NCBI GenBank assembly: GCA_009760855.2
Contig: WPIO01000143.1
Location: 237,501-280,000, forward strand
Length of the DNA: 42,500 bases
From: Cristatella mucedo
Taxonomy: Eukaryota; Bryozoa; Phylactolaemata; Cristatellidae
Direction of reading: 5' to 3'
Positions within the stretch are counted from its first letter, which is position 1. Every line of letters begins with the position of its first letter. The translations under genes were made by a program, and so were the position numbers. This document shows, piece after piece, positions 1 to 11,425 of this stretch. Under the pieces are notes generated by a model. That model did no database searches, was not told the DNA's origin, and was given only the letters and a program-made list of their open reading frames with translations.

Positions 1-265
1 GCAGTTCAGGAGGGCTAGAACGGATGAGCCACAGTCGGCAGCAGGAGACTAGACGTCGTTGAGTAAGAACCGATGAAGTGAGCTCCACAGTCTAGGACGT
101 GCAGAGCAAAAGCTTCTATTGCCAACGGTCTCTAAGCATAGGAACAGAACAGATAATTGTATGTCCGTGGAGGACCTGGGGAGGCTGAAACTGGTTCGGC
201 AGTTCAGCTAGGTGTGAACGAACTGAGCCATGTTGGGCTTCATGAATCAGTGTACTTTACTCTAT
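1..265 (-). mobile_element. LINE family A, 3' fragment
   Basis: The reverse complement matches the 3' end of the LINE A open frame seen at 2160-2400, including the segment encoding 'RALxSCVDNKLAVPFLRLK' and 'LWNSLPQF'. It is decayed, with indels and stops, and runs off the left edge. It lies head-on to the plus-strand copy that starts by about 280. Confidence 0.8.
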
Positions 266-274
266 ATCCATTGA

Positions 275-2612
275 TCAACCGGATGCTAGGACAAGTTTTT
301 GAAATCTGTTTGTGATGCAGGCCTTCTTGATCTGCATTCAGACTCGACCGGCAGCCTCGATACCCTCACTGATGCGATGAACATGACACTCAGGAGTGCT
401 CTCGACAAGCATGCTCCCGTTCGCTCTATCCGTGTTCAAAGTCGTCGAGATTGCTTTCAATTTACAAAAAACTCCTTAAGATGCGCCGTGTTAAGCGCAG
501 GCTGGACCGTCGTTTCAAGAAATCGGAGTCTGAGGCAGACCTAGTCAATTTTCAAGACTTCCTTTGAGTTTAAACCCGAAAGCTTAAAAAAGCCAGGGCT
601 TCTTTTTTCATTAGAAAGCTAAATTCCTGTCAGTCGGACACTAAACAGATTTATAAGACAGTAAACCATTTACTGGCCAATGCTGTGAGGTCTGATTTCC
701 CAGATATTAAGGGCTCAGCCGAAAAGTTTTCAGCCTTCTTTACTGAAAAAATTGTGCACATTCGTGCCTCCATTAAGCCCCCTCCGACCAAAGCAATCGA
801 CGTTCCTCAACCTGTGACCTTTCTTAAAAGGTTCTCTGATGTTTCTGCCTGTGATGTGGCTGCCTTTATAAGGTCTAGCAAAAAGAGCTCGTCTCCTGAA
901 GACCCTATACCTTCATCTCTGTGGTCTTCACTTGCAGACCAACTTAGCCCTGCCATAACCAAGATTTTTAATGCTTCTTTGGGAAAAGGGGTCGTCCCCA
1001 AGTCCTTCAAATCGGCAATCGTTAGATCTATTCTTAAAAAGCCTGGATTAGACATAGAGGTCCGAGCAAACTATCTTCCAGTTTCCCTTCTTCCGTTCTT
1101 ATCAAAGATTCTTGAAAAAATTGTTGCTAAGCAGCTGGTTAAACATATTAAAAATTATAGAATGTCAGAAACATTTCAATCAGAGTTCAAGAGGCAGCAC
1201 TCTACTGAAGCTGCTCTCCTCCGTGTTAACAGTGACATTCTGCATGGCAACGACGACGGGAATGTCACTGCCCTAGCTCTGCTAGATATGTCTGCTGCCT
1301 TCGACACCTTTGATCACGAAGTTCTGCTTGAACGATTGAGAACAACGATCGGTCTGGCAGACGAAGCACTGGCGTGGTTTAAATCATACTTGTCTGATCG
1401 TGTTCAATCCGTGTCGTGTGGGGGTCAGGTCTCAGACATGAGAAGGGCCACCTGTGGAGTCCCTCAAGGGTCTGTACTTGGTCCCATGCTGTTCTCCATT
1501 TATACGCAACCTCTGGGAAAAGTGATTAAGGCCCATGGAATAGGATATCACTTCTATGCTGACGATACTCAGTTGTATTTGTCATTTAAACCGTCGGAAT
1601 CTGCTGCAGCAACTGAGAAACTGAATGCTTGCCTTGCCGATATTCGATCCTGGATGTCGGAAAACTTCCTGAAATTAAATGACGATAAAACCGAACTGCT
1701 GCTCATACGACACCCTAAGCGTGTGGCTGGATTAAAAGGCTTTGCTGTTCTAATAGGTGATGCTATTGTGCGACCTTCACCACGTGCTCGTAATTTAGGT
1801 ATCGTTTTCGACAGCTGCCTCAATTTCAAAAGCTTCATTCTGAAGACTGCCTCTAGAGCTAGCCATCACATCCGATCCCTATCCAATATTAGAAGCTGTC
1901 TCCCACAGTAGCTTGTAAAAAATTTAGCTAGCTCTTTAGTTCTGTCTCGGCTTGATTATTGTCATTCCGTCTTTGCTGGGCTCCCAAAGAAAGCTATTGT
2001 GCCACTACAGCGGACTATGAATATGGCTGCAAGGCTGGTCTTCAAGTCCCAGCGGTTTGAGCACGTGTCACCTCTGCTGAAAGAGCTAGGATGGTTGCCG
2101 GTTGAGCAAAGGATACAGAGCAAGTTCTTAAGCTGACCCACAAGGCCCGCCACGGCTTGGCTCCTTCGTACCTGGCTGAACTGCTGCATCAGTTTCAGCC
2201 TGTTCGCGCCCTCGGGTCCTGTGTGGACAATAAATTAGCTGTCCCGTTCCTCCGCTTAAAGACAGTTGGCGACAGAAGCTTTAGCTCTGCAGGTCCTAGA
2301 CTGTGGAACTCGCTTCCACAATTCTTACGCAACGACATCTATTCTCCAACTGCCGACTGTGGCACATCTTTTTCAGCGGTCCTGAGCTGCTACTTCTATG
2401 CTACTCACTACCTCAACTGCTCTCCTAACTCTGCTATGCTTCCCACTTTCTCTTTGTTGCGTGAGAAGAAGTCTGTTGGCTACCGAATGCGTACCGAAAG
2501 CCGCTTAGGCTGTGAGTGCGCTATACAAAACTCTCCTGCGTAACACCCACATGGTCTTTATGACTTTGTGGAGTTACTGACGAAGATACATACATACATA
2601 CATACATATCAA
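275..2612 (+). mobile_element. LINE family A (CR1/L2-like), 5'-truncated
   Basis: This is a non-LTR retrotransposon copy that begins in the linker between the endonuclease and reverse transcriptase (RT); no endonuclease is visible. It ends in a (TACA)n tail at 2585-2610. The RT frame (685-1911) shows the conserved block 'VSLLPFLSKILEKIV', 'STEAALL', 'LLDMSAAFDTFDHEVLL', 'GVPQGSVLGPMLFSIY' and 'FYADDTQLYLSF' (YADD codons at 1555-1566). A TAG at 1909-1911 replaces the TGG found in the sister copy at 37408, and a one-base deletion near 2124 shifts the frame before the C-terminal part (2157-2543). Early stops and shifts near 545-690 also break it. It is therefore a pseudogene, but a young one: its RT is nearly identical to the copy at 37408-38695. 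Confidence 0.93.
685..1911 (+). pseudogene. LINE A reverse transcriptase, broken
   Basis: This is the longest open part of the LINE A polyprotein, about 408 residues. It covers the RT fingers and palm, including the F-D-x-F-D-H motif, the 'PQGSVLGP' motif and the YADD catalytic motif. In an active element the enzyme would nick target DNA and copy its own RNA in place. The frame has no genuine start: the first Met is an internal residue. It closes at a nonsense TAG that is TGG in the second copy, so this copy could not make full-length protein. Confidence 0.88.
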
Positions 2613-3405
2613 AGCACCCTCAGTAAAGGAGACTTATGGTCAAACCTCTGGGATTCGTTAACTAGCCTTGCAGCCATATTCACCACCAGCTGCAGTGGCC
2701 TAATGATTTTTTGGTAGTGCAGCCCAAACGGTATTGCAATAATCTGGCCAAGACAGTAGCTGGGAGTTAATTAGTTAATTTTTTTCAAGCCTACGTGGTG
2801 GACAGTCCGTAATCTTGGGTATAAATCGGACGTGATGACTAGCTGTGGAGGCAGTCTTCTTAATAAAAATTTCAAAATGTAAGCAGTTGTCAAAGTCAAC
2901 ACCTAAATTCTGAACTTATGGTGATGGTCGCACAACAGCACCGTCTATTGGAAGAGCAAAGCCTTCTAGTCCAGCCATACGCTTGTGGTGTCCTACAAGT
3001 AGCTGTTCAGTTTTATCATCGTTAATTTTAAGGAAATTTGCCGACATCCATGATCGAATGTCGGCAAGGCAAGCATTCAGTTTATCAGTCGCTGCAGCAG
3101 ATTCAGACGGTTTAAAGACAAATGCAGCTGAGTATCGTCAGCATTGAATTGATAATCGATCCCATGGGCCCTAATCACTTTACCAGAAGGTTCAGTGTAA
3201 ATGAAGAGTAGCAAAAGACCGAGAATGGACCCTCACGGGACTCCACTGGTGACTGGTCCGGTGAAGGAGCCTCGACTCCTTCCCCCACACGACACGGATT
3301 GAACACAATCCAACAAGTACGATTTGAGCCACGCCAGCGCCTCGTCTGCCAGATCGATCGCTGGTCTCAGTCGTTCAAGTAGGAATTCGTCGTTAGTAGT
3401 GTCCT
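2613..3405 (-). mobile_element. LINE family A, decayed RT fragment
   Basis: Read on the minus strand, it parallels the RT of the 275-2612 copy. The block at 3001-3060 corresponds to 'FLKLNDDKTELLL', 3120-3150 is the YADD region (disrupted), and 3225-3260 is the 'GVPQGSVLGP' region. Several indels break every frame. It lies tail to tail with the preceding plus-strand copy, so transcription through both would give complementary RNA arms. Confidence 0.85.
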
Positions 3406-3429
3406 TACTGTGGCTGGCCTACTGATCGG

Positions 3430-4690
3430 GTAATAATGATTAATAATGACAATCAGTGCTGAAAGCATCGTTAGCAAGTTTTTATAATGCTAATATTAAG
3501 ACATTTGTATAGCTTCCTAAGAGAACGAAATTTCTTTCTAGGCACTTTACAAAAGCTGTAAGCGAAGCTTGTCGATTGGTTATGGATCGCACGCACGTTG
3601 AAGCAAAGTGAACTAGGGGACTATGCACCAGGAACCGGCAAATACGGCGAGGAACGGGTTGATTTTAAGCCTTTTTTTAAATATAAAGTCTGTGGATGGC
3701 GTGACATCTGTTGGGCTGTTAGGAGTGAGTTCCGGGCAAACTAAAGACAGTCTCTATAAATTTGGGGGGGGGGGGTTGGTGGTTAGAGGTACAGCTAAAC
3801 GACTTGAGTCAGGCGAGAGGATCGCTCGATGGCTAGCCTTATTGGAAAGCAGTTCGTAAAGTTAGACCCGAGCAAGATAATGGTGCAACCTAAAAGTGAG
3901 GGACAAAATAGTACGCTACTTGGTGGGCAGCCAGGACAGGTCGGTGAGAAGCAGCGTAATGAAGTAGCCATTGCAAATTTTTAAACAGAAAAGCGTAGCT
4001 GCACACTTTTAGACCGACTGGTAAGCGTCCTATTACTCAGGACCGAGGACCTGCAAATAGTGAGTTACAGAAGTCGAGACAGGTTGTCATAACTGCATGG
4101 ACCAGCTTAGATGCAGCTTAGATGTGGTACCCCAATCTAAGTAGACCCGAATTTCGCAATGATACATATACGTAGCAAAAAGTAGGCTGACTTGACTGTG
4201 GTGCTAATGTAGTCATATAGTTAAAGATCACCTTGAAACAGGATACATAAATTACACAATCTCCTATAGGAGGAGCTTTGCCGGTCAAGCCAATTTTCTA
4301 GGTTAGCCTTTCCAATTTCTGATTAACACCAGATTTGCCTGTACATAGTATGATTTTTATCGTTTAGTTTGAGAATGGTTTGCTTTCATCTAAGTGCTAA
4401 TGTCAGCAATAAATTTAGCAAGGGAGCTGAGAGAGTTTGATGAGCTGGAAGGCATGTCTGGATCAAAGCACAGGCACAGATCTAAGCCGCCTGCATGTAA
4501 ATGGAATTACGCACTGTGCTTGGCGATTACATAAGCAAGAAGAAGATTGTTAACTGTTAAAGGAAGTGGATCGAGCACAGAACCCTAGGGTACATCGTAC
4601 TTTATAGGCTCCTCTGATTAGTGTTTCCCGTTGATACCGGTGCTGTGAAGTCTGCCACCGGTTTATAAAAACCAGCGGTTCTCCAACAAG
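3430..4690 (-). mobile_element. LINE family B, strongly decayed
   Basis: The plus strand begins with AT-rich tail remnants and the hairpin tail (3516-3550), then minus-strand sequence that follows the better copy at 16516-17955. Parallels include the 3' untranslated part, 'LTxRSL', the 'SRLDxCNSL' area (about 4060-4100), 'LKLND' (about 4360) and the region near 'GSVLGP' (about 4580). All frames are broken. A G12 run sits inside it at 3765-3776. The boundary near 4690 is approximate. Confidence 0.75.
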
Positions 4691-5905
4691 AAGCCGTCGT
4701 TGTCTGCATTTATTTCGGGACGCTGTCACAACGAATTTCAAATTTGGGCCTCCAATGGGATGTCGGGCAGAAACTAGGAGGCGAAACAAAGTGGACTTGA
4801 GCGATAATCCCTTTTACATCGGCCTATATCTGTATCTGCTGAGATGAGAATCGGCACGAAGCTACAACGGATCCCTCCAACGGAAGTATCCGTGAGTGAT
4901 GTCGGTGGCTTTCCGCGTTCCTGGTACGCCCACGCTTAGTGTGCCGCTTGGCGCAGCGTGTGCTGGCACTTCGAAACGCAGCTCGTGGGCTCTAGTCCTG
5001 CGGCAGTCAGTTCTCTTTTAGCACGCACGCGGCAAGTCGAGCGAGAGGTGCTAAAGCTCGTCTGCAGCTCAATGAATGAGGCTGGTGAATCGGCCGACGT
5101 CTGCCGTCTACTTGTCTGCCGCCTCCAGAGGCGACTTTGAAGGTTGATATTTTAGCAATTCCGATGCTGTAAAATAGACGAGCCCGAACCCAGGAGCCAC
5201 CGAGTCGGAACTGGAGCAGTAACGGGTGCCTAGCTCCAGCCGAGAGTCTGGCGGCACAGCCAGAGGCGCGGGAGTCGGAGCGGGAGTCGGAGCGCGTGGA
5301 GGGAGTGAGCTCGGCAGAGTCGGATGCTTCGCAATGAAAGTGCGCCGCCCAGAAGGCAGCTTCGGCCCTGTGGCTACAAAAACGAGGCGCCTCTCTAAAG
5401 TATGCGGCAGCGCGTCTTCTGGAAACCTGATTGCGTACTTCGTGCCTCGGGGTCTCTCTTTAGAGAATTCCGTCTAAAAAAAAGCAACGAAGCTTCGAGG
5501 CTCTGTTGTGGAACAGCTCGGCGCTCGTGCCAGCCAGCTTGCCAGCCTGGACGCTTCTTTAGACGCCATCCCTAAAGAGATATTTGCATTCCCCTTTTCT
5601 CGCTCTTGTACAAGTTTTGAGCCAGTGGTAACGGCTCTGGAGTTCGAGTCTTTCCCCCGAAACGCAACTCGGGTAATGCGTGCCAGATCTTCTAGATACG
5701 TGACCAAACACCAGTTGAACGAGCACCTTGTCAGAAGGCAAGGCCAAGGTCAGAGAACAAATCCAGCGTAGAGCGAGGAGCCGCTGCAATGTACGCAGGT
5801 AAGTGAGCGTTAAGCACGCAGGTGAGCAGGCAATCGAAGAGCGGGCGATTGATTGGCTACTGCAATTAATGCTGCCCATGCTTAAAAAACTAGTCAATGT
5901 ACTGT
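4691..5905. other. Unassigned sequence
   Basis: No convincing exon, RNA gene or known transposon was found here. Short open frames occur on both strands (for example 5226-5477 and 5508-5771), but none shows a recognisable motif or good splice context. A short repeat of a GGAGTCGGAGCG-like unit sits at 5271-5300. Confidence 0.4.
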
Positions 5906-5907
5906 CC

Positions 5908-5990
5908 TAGTATCATAATAGTAGTAGTGTTTTGTATAGCGCCATCAGAAAACTTAATCTCTTTCCAGGCACTTTACATAGGCTGCATCG
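5908..5990 (-). repeat. LINE B/SINE 3' tail fragment
   Basis: A TAATAGTAGTAG-type tail is followed on the plus strand by the tail hairpin (about 5939-5972) and 'CACTTTACATAGGCTGC'. This is the minus-strand version of the LINE B 3' end. Nothing upstream in the element is preserved, so it is a very short 3' insertion or remnant. Confidence 0.7.
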
Positions 5991-6529
5991 GCAGGCTCTA
6001 TATTCGTAGGCGTACGAGTATAAGCTTTGACTCAAATTGACTCGTTATGACGTCAGCAGCGATGCGCATGAGATTCTCAGGAGATCCTCTGTGTACGATA
6101 CATCCTGGCCCTAAAAGTCATTTGTCAAGAGCCGCTAATCCACTCCAGGTGCTGATATATACGCCAGGCCGATAAGTAAGCCGTGACTCACGGCTTTTGC
6201 TGCAGCTTCTGACTTCTCTGAGAACTTGCTGCTCAGGTCGCAGGAGTCGCCAGCGTTTCGCCCACTTGTCTGACTTTGGCCGGTTAGACGAGCCTTTAGC
6301 CGAGCTAAAACCGTTCGGTGACAATCGAACCATAAATGGAGGTGCCCACAGCCTAAAAATGGAACTCGCTACGAGCCGTTCACGACATTCCTTGACTTTA
6401 TGACAGTTAGTCACGCGGTCACCAATCAGCTCGCGTGCTTTCCTTTGAGCCCGCGTGGACTGCCTGAAAAGGGATATAGTTCCCTTAGGGTGCTATGCCA
6501 ATGCGCGACATTGTGATTGCTACTCGATG
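5991..6529. other. Unassigned sequence
   Basis: No gene or repeat could be recognised. The frames at 6118-6414 (-) and 6197-6403 (+) overlap on opposite strands and show no family motif. Confidence 0.35.
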
Positions 6530-7015
6530 TAATGTAATGTAATGTATCTCCGTCAGTAACTCCACAAAGTCATAAAGATCGTGTGGGTGTTACGCAGGAG
6601 AGTTTTGTGTAGCCCACTCACAGCCTGAGCGGCTTTCGGTACGCATTCGGTAGCCAACAGACTTCGTCTCACGCAACAAAGAGAAAGTGGGAAGCATAGC
6701 AGAGTTAGGAGAGCAGTTGAGGTAGTGAGTAGCATAGAAGTAGCAGTTCAGGACCGCTGAAAAAGATGTGCCATAGTCGGCAGTTGGAGAGTAGATGTCG
6801 TTGCATAAGAATTGTGGAAGCTAGTTCCACAGTCTAGGACCTGCAGAGCTAAAGCTTCTGTCGCCAACTGTCTTTAAGCGGAGGAACGGGACAGCTAATT
6901 TATTGTCCACACAGGACCTGAGGGCGCGAACGGGCTGAAACTGATGCAGCAGTTCAGCTAGGTACAAAGGAGCATAGCCGTGGCGGGCCTTGTGGGTCAG
7001 CATAAGAACTTTGCT
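6530..7015 (-). mobile_element. LINE family A, 3' fragment
   Basis: On the minus strand it matches the last ~470 bp of the 275-2612 copy, including the segment for 'ALRSCVDNKLAVPFLRLKTV' (about 6870-6920). It ends in a (TACAT)n tail, read on the plus strand as ATGTA units at 6530-6546. The frame is interrupted and the piece carries no catalytic domain. Confidence 0.88.
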
Positions 7016-7223
7016 GTTTAATATGGTCGCCGGCGCCTAATTATATTGAGCTAAAACAAACGTGTTTTGAGATATCTTTACTACTGTCAGTTTCTCCCGA
7101 AACCCTAAAACCGAAATCCCAGCAAGAAACAAAAAATTTAATCACATAACTCTAATTCTTAAACCCAAAACATACAATCCCGAAACACGAAGCCCAAAAT
7201 TGTAAACCTAAACTAAAAGATAG
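7016..7223. other. A-rich unassigned spacer
   Basis: AC- and A-rich sequence with repeated AAACCC/AAACCTAAA-like words (7085-7215). These are irregular, not a telomere-type tandem repeat. No coding signal was seen. Confidence 0.4.
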
Positions 7224-7391
7224 CTCTAAAGCAGTGGTTCTTAACACTCCCAATGCCCAGACCCTTAAATAGAGTTTCTCACATTGTGGCGACCCCCAAC
7301 CATAAAGTTATTCTGTGCAAAATGTGGAAATGCATGTTATCCGATGGTCTTAGACGACCCTTGTGAAAGTTTGAGAACCGCTGCTCTAAAG
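7224..7391. mobile_element. SPIN-like hAT MITE with 8-bp target duplication
   Basis: The element spans 7232-7383 (152 bp). It starts CAGTGGTTCTTAAC and ends GTTTGAGAACCGCTG, giving imperfect terminal inverted repeats typical of hAT elements. Both sides carry the identical octamer CTCTAAAG (7224-7231 and 7384-7391), the 8-bp duplication that hAT transposases make. Internal words such as GTGGCGACCCCCAACCATAA (7284-7303) and CCGATGGTCTTAG (7341-7353) resemble, from memory, the SPIN family of non-autonomous hAT elements. It has no transposase and would depend on an enzyme encoded elsewhere. Confidence 0.88.
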
Positions 7392-7924
7392 CGTAATTAC
7401 TTGACGTAAATATAAACAGAAACTGACGAACACAACACAAATCTTGCTATGGCGTCAGTGGTCATGTGCAGAAAGAAATGAGCGCCTGAGTGAATTCCGT
7501 TGTGAATCGTTCACCCCAAATCCTGGATGAGATCCCTTTCTCGCACTTGCTGAGCGAGTGCTCTGCCTATTGCCACAGTCCAACACGAGCACCATTGACG
7601 CATAGAGTAGGTCGACAGTTTATGTCGAGGAAGAACAGCTCCGCAGCATCTCTTCTTTTAGCTTTACGACAGTAAGCTGTTTCCATAGCGATAGAATTAC
7701 GCTTATTTGCATGATTTATAATTGCGAAACCAATGAACTCACTGAATATGTTTTGTCAGGATTGAATTTGTGTGTGCGGGCACGTGTGTGTATGTGCGTG
7801 CGTGTGCAAGGGCTGACCCTTGTCCGTCACGTAAGAGGTGGCCAATAGTGGGTAAGACTGAGGGGGCAAGCAACCTAAGGTCTGCCCAGATGAGCAGTCT
7901 GCAAAGCTGATAGGCTTAAAGTCT
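7392..7924. other. Unassigned spacer
   Basis: No supported gene. It contains a short GT-rich patch (7770-7805) and a 61-codon open frame (7490-7675) with no recognisable motif. Confidence 0.35.
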
Positions 7925-10260
7925 GATGATGGCGCTTATCTAGGCGCTTTACATTTGCTGCAAAGGAAGCACGATCGAATGGTTAGTGGCATCATGCTCG
8001 ATAAGCAACAAGAATCACATGGTAAAGGGTGACAGGCACAGGGTCAGCATGCAACAGTGTCAGTACTCCTAAGCACACATAAAGAACGATTCACAGGAAC
8101 CCACTAAATGCTGTCATAAATAGATGCTTTTTTTGGTTTCTTTTAAACATGGTCAAGTCAGGGAATGTTCTGACACAGGTCGGGAGAGAGTTCCAGGCTT
8201 TGGGAGCATACAAACTAAATGCACGATCTCCAAAGGATTTAAGGTTTGTACGAGGTATTTGTAGACTGTTGGATTCCGAAAAGCGGGTGGTACGATGCTT
8301 GGCCTGATGGGGGACTATGTCGGAGAGATAGGCTGGAGCCAAATAATGAAGTGACCTAAAAAAGTGAGCGACAAAACCTTGAAGTCAATCCGTTGCTTGA
8401 CTGGTAGCCAGTGCAAGTCGGCGAGAAGAGGAGTAATGTGGCAACTGCGACGCTCACGACAGACAAGCCTGGCTGCGGAGTTTTGCGCAAGCTGTAATCG
8501 CCTGATTGCACATGCCGGTAGGCCAGTGAGCAGTGAGTTACAGAAGTCAAGACGGGATGTCACAAATGCATGGACCAACTTTAGACGTGGTATCCTTATC
8601 TAAACAATCCCGAATTTTAGTGATGTTATGTAGCTGAAAGTAGGCAGACTTAACCGTGACGCTGATGTGGTCGTCTAACGAGAGGTCAGTTTGGAACATG
8701 ACACCTATATTTCGGGCAGATTCAACAGGAGATATGCCGGCAGAGCTGATTCTAAGCGTTAGCATTTCCAGTTTCGGAATCACACTTAGTTAACAAAAAA
8801 CTAGTAAGCTGGTGTTATCGTCATTCAATTAAAGAAAGTTTCTGCCATCCATGTACAAATGTCATAAATACATTCAGACGGGGTTGAGAGAATTCGACGT
8901 GCTGGAGTGCTGGGAGAGATCAAAGCAAAGGTACAACTGAGTGTCTTCTACATAGAAGTGAAGACGATCGCGTCGGCAAGAGGGAGAGTATAAACCGTTA
9001 AAAGAACGGGACCAAGCACAGATCCCTAAGCTACCACATATTTCAGAGGTTCCTCGGATGATCTTTGTTCATTCAAATCATTACTCTGGAGTTTCCTACT
9101 GAGATAAAACTTGAACCACTGTAATGCAGTGCTCGTGATGCCCAGGCAAGATGAGAGGCTCTCAAGAATAACTTGGTGATCGATAGTATCAAAAGCTGCC
9201 AAAAGATGGAGCAAAGCAAGCAGAGATACTCTGCCCATGTCTGCATTCCTAAGTGGGTCGTCGTACATCTGAAGCAATGCTGACTCCGTGGAGTGATTCG
9301 CTCTAAAGCCAGACTGAAGCTTACTAGCTAGGTTTGAAGTTTCAATATATGAGTTCAGCTGATCCGCCACGACTCGTTCCAACGTCTTTGATAGGAACGA
9401 TAGAAGGGAGACTGGGCGGTAGTTGCTCAAGTTCTCTTGGTCTAGTGTCGCTTTCTTGAGTAGTGTCCTCACTACAGCCTTTTTGAGAGGTGCTGGTACA
9501 TGACTTGAGGCTAATGACATATTAATGATGTTAGTTATGCATGGCAGCAGCAGATCAATGCAATGTAGAAGCAATGGCAGTGAGAATAGGGTCCAGAGGA
9601 CTTGTTGTCTCTTTGATTGAGATATGAACTTCAGGACGAGGTCACTAGTGACCTGCTTGAATGCAGACATTGAGGTGCTGCACGGAATCGAGGAACAGCA
9701 TTCCATGGGGATTCAGCCATCTTAGGGATGGACTCCCTGATCTTGTTTATCATCTGGACAAAAAAGCTTGAGAAGCGATCAGCTAGATCATTATAGCGAT
9801 CATTAGGTAAGGAGCTAATCTGGGAGCGGTTGAGAAGAAGGGTGATCGTCAACATCAGCATTTTTGGATGGTGCATCTGTGGTTTAACAATGCTTTTATA
9901 GAAGCTAGACTTTGACCTTTGCTAGGATCGATTGGCACGATCTGCAGTAATCCTCATATGCCTGTCGATGGACAGTCAGTCCTGATCTTTTGTACGCTTT
10001 TTCAACCTTGTGCTTAGTAGACCTAGCTAGTTTAATGTCTTTGGTAAAACCTATGCCGTCTGGGAAAGGGCGCACCATACGCTTAGTAAGAGATGCAAAC
10101 TCGTCGAGCATGTCTGCTAGCGTCGTGTTGTAGCAATCTACCAATGACGACAGATCGGAAGAGGGATTGGGCAGCAGAGGCTAGGCAGATATTCTCGCAC
10201 GGACATCATCGATATCAGGGGTCTTGAGATTTTGCGAATCACTGGTGATTTTAGAGGAGG
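7925..10260 (-). mobile_element. LINE family B (CR1/L2-like), longest copy, inactive
   Basis: Read on the minus strand, this copy runs from the endonuclease-RT linker through RT to the 3' end. The linker (about 9905-10250) has 'YNTTLADMLDEFA' and 'RSGLTVHRQAYEDY'. The RT has 'NYRPVSLLSFLSKTLERVV', 'ANHSTESALLQ' and 'AAFDTIDHQVILE' (9026-9706). The C-terminal part (8091-8578) has '[13 protein letters not shown]' and 'AWNSLPTCVRTFPD'. The catalytic YADD reads YVED (8943-8954) and frames are shifted at several places, so it cannot be active. The endonuclease is missing. The tail hairpin at 7930-7950 is partly deleted. Confidence 0.9.
9026..9706 (-). pseudogene. LINE B reverse transcriptase N-terminal part, broken
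   Basis: A 226-codon open frame covers the N-terminal half of RT up to just after the FDTIDH motif. It begins and ends at frame disruptions compared with the copy at 17124-17912, not at natural boundaries. It belongs to the LINE B copy at 7925-10260. Confidence 0.82.
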
Positions 10261-11320
10261 ATGAGGGCACACATTGTAGACTGAAGGAGATCTGCATCAA
10301 GAGTCCGGCTGCATTAATATTAACCTGCATTTTATAGAGCGAGCGCCACAATCAGTACTGATTGCAGCAGCTAGCAATTGTCGGATAAGCAAATAGCGAA
10401 CCAACCACTCATTGTTAAGCAAGCCGGACTTGTAAAAATAAGCCTCACTGCACTAATAGCAACTACATAACCTAAGTGGCTGAGGAAGTGGTAAGATTTT
10501 GACACCCATTCAGCCAGGAGGCAAGCAACAGAGTACCGTGTCTCCTTAGCCTCTGCCATGATTGGTCAGCCCCAGAAAAGGGCCTGTTCCCTGAAACAAA
10601 TTCTGGCCAAGCAGCTCGGTGTAATTGCGGACCGCTAGTAGCCTTGGTTCGATGAGCAGTTGCAAGTTTTGCGTCACGGCTGCTTCGTCGACGGACTCTA
10701 GAAAAAAGATTTTTGGTTCAAAGATTCACTTTGCTGCACGCCGGTTCTCTGCCACCATAGCCAAAATGAATTGACTGTAAAATCTAGGGACTGTAAAATC
10801 TGGATTGATTGGTTGACTTTTGATTGCTCGCTGCACTATTGCAGTAGACATTCTTCAAATGGCTAACGCGTCGGCCTGGGAATTCCAGAAGGGGGAGGGG
10901 AGGGGCTGCTGTGGTTCCCTTCCCTGTATTCAGCACACTAATTTCTCCATCGCTGCCGCTGGTTAATACGAGCTGTATGTAGCTGCACTTCTGTAGCAGC
11001 TGAAAGTTGCCGTTTACAGACCCTTACATGTTACTACTTTTACTATTTTGTGGTCTAAGCAACTGTGCAATACGGGATGCCCACCACCCAGTAGGCAAAA
11101 CATGGGTCACGTACGCACGTGACAGCTCAAAGTTAAACCAAACGAAGCTGGTTTTGCTGCTCGTTGTGACGTACCGTGTATTTCAGTAGGTGTGCATTAA
11201 AAATGGGACGTCAAGAAAAAGATATGAAGGACCCGACACAGAATGCGGTGGTTTATACGACTCGTCGTCCGTTGACCGGTGTTAGACAGGTGCTGACAAC
11301 GGTTTTGAGGCTTGAGGCCT
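10261..11320. other. Unassigned sequence upstream of the Lifeguard gene
   Basis: No exon or transposon was recognised. There is a near-duplication of GACTGTAAAATCTxG at about 10773-10805. Open frames at 10371-10559 (-) and 11007-11189 (+) show no family motif. Confidence 0.35.
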
Positions 11321-11321
11321 A

Positions 11322-11425
11322 CCACTAACCATTCAATCGTGCTTCCTTTGCAGCAAATGTAAAGCGCCTAGAAAGAGATTGAGTTCACCGAGGGCATTTT
11401 ATCAAGTGTTTAAATTATTATTATG
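11322..11425 (+). repeat. LINE B 3' tail fragment
   Basis: ACCATTCAATCG, CTTTGCAGCAAATGTAAAGC and the GCGCCTAGAAAGAGATTGAG hairpin arm (11364-11383) match the LINE B 3' end. An ATTATTATT remnant lies just after it (11417-11424). It sits about 500 bp upstream of the Lifeguard start codon. Confidence 0.8.

Noticed and set aside
5226-5771. Small protein genes
   Set aside because: Frames lack motifs, Kozak context is poor, and opposite-strand frames of equal length overlap them.
7085-7215. Interstitial telomeric repeat
   Set aside because: AAACCC-like words occur, but not as a regular tandem TTAGGG/CCCTAA array.
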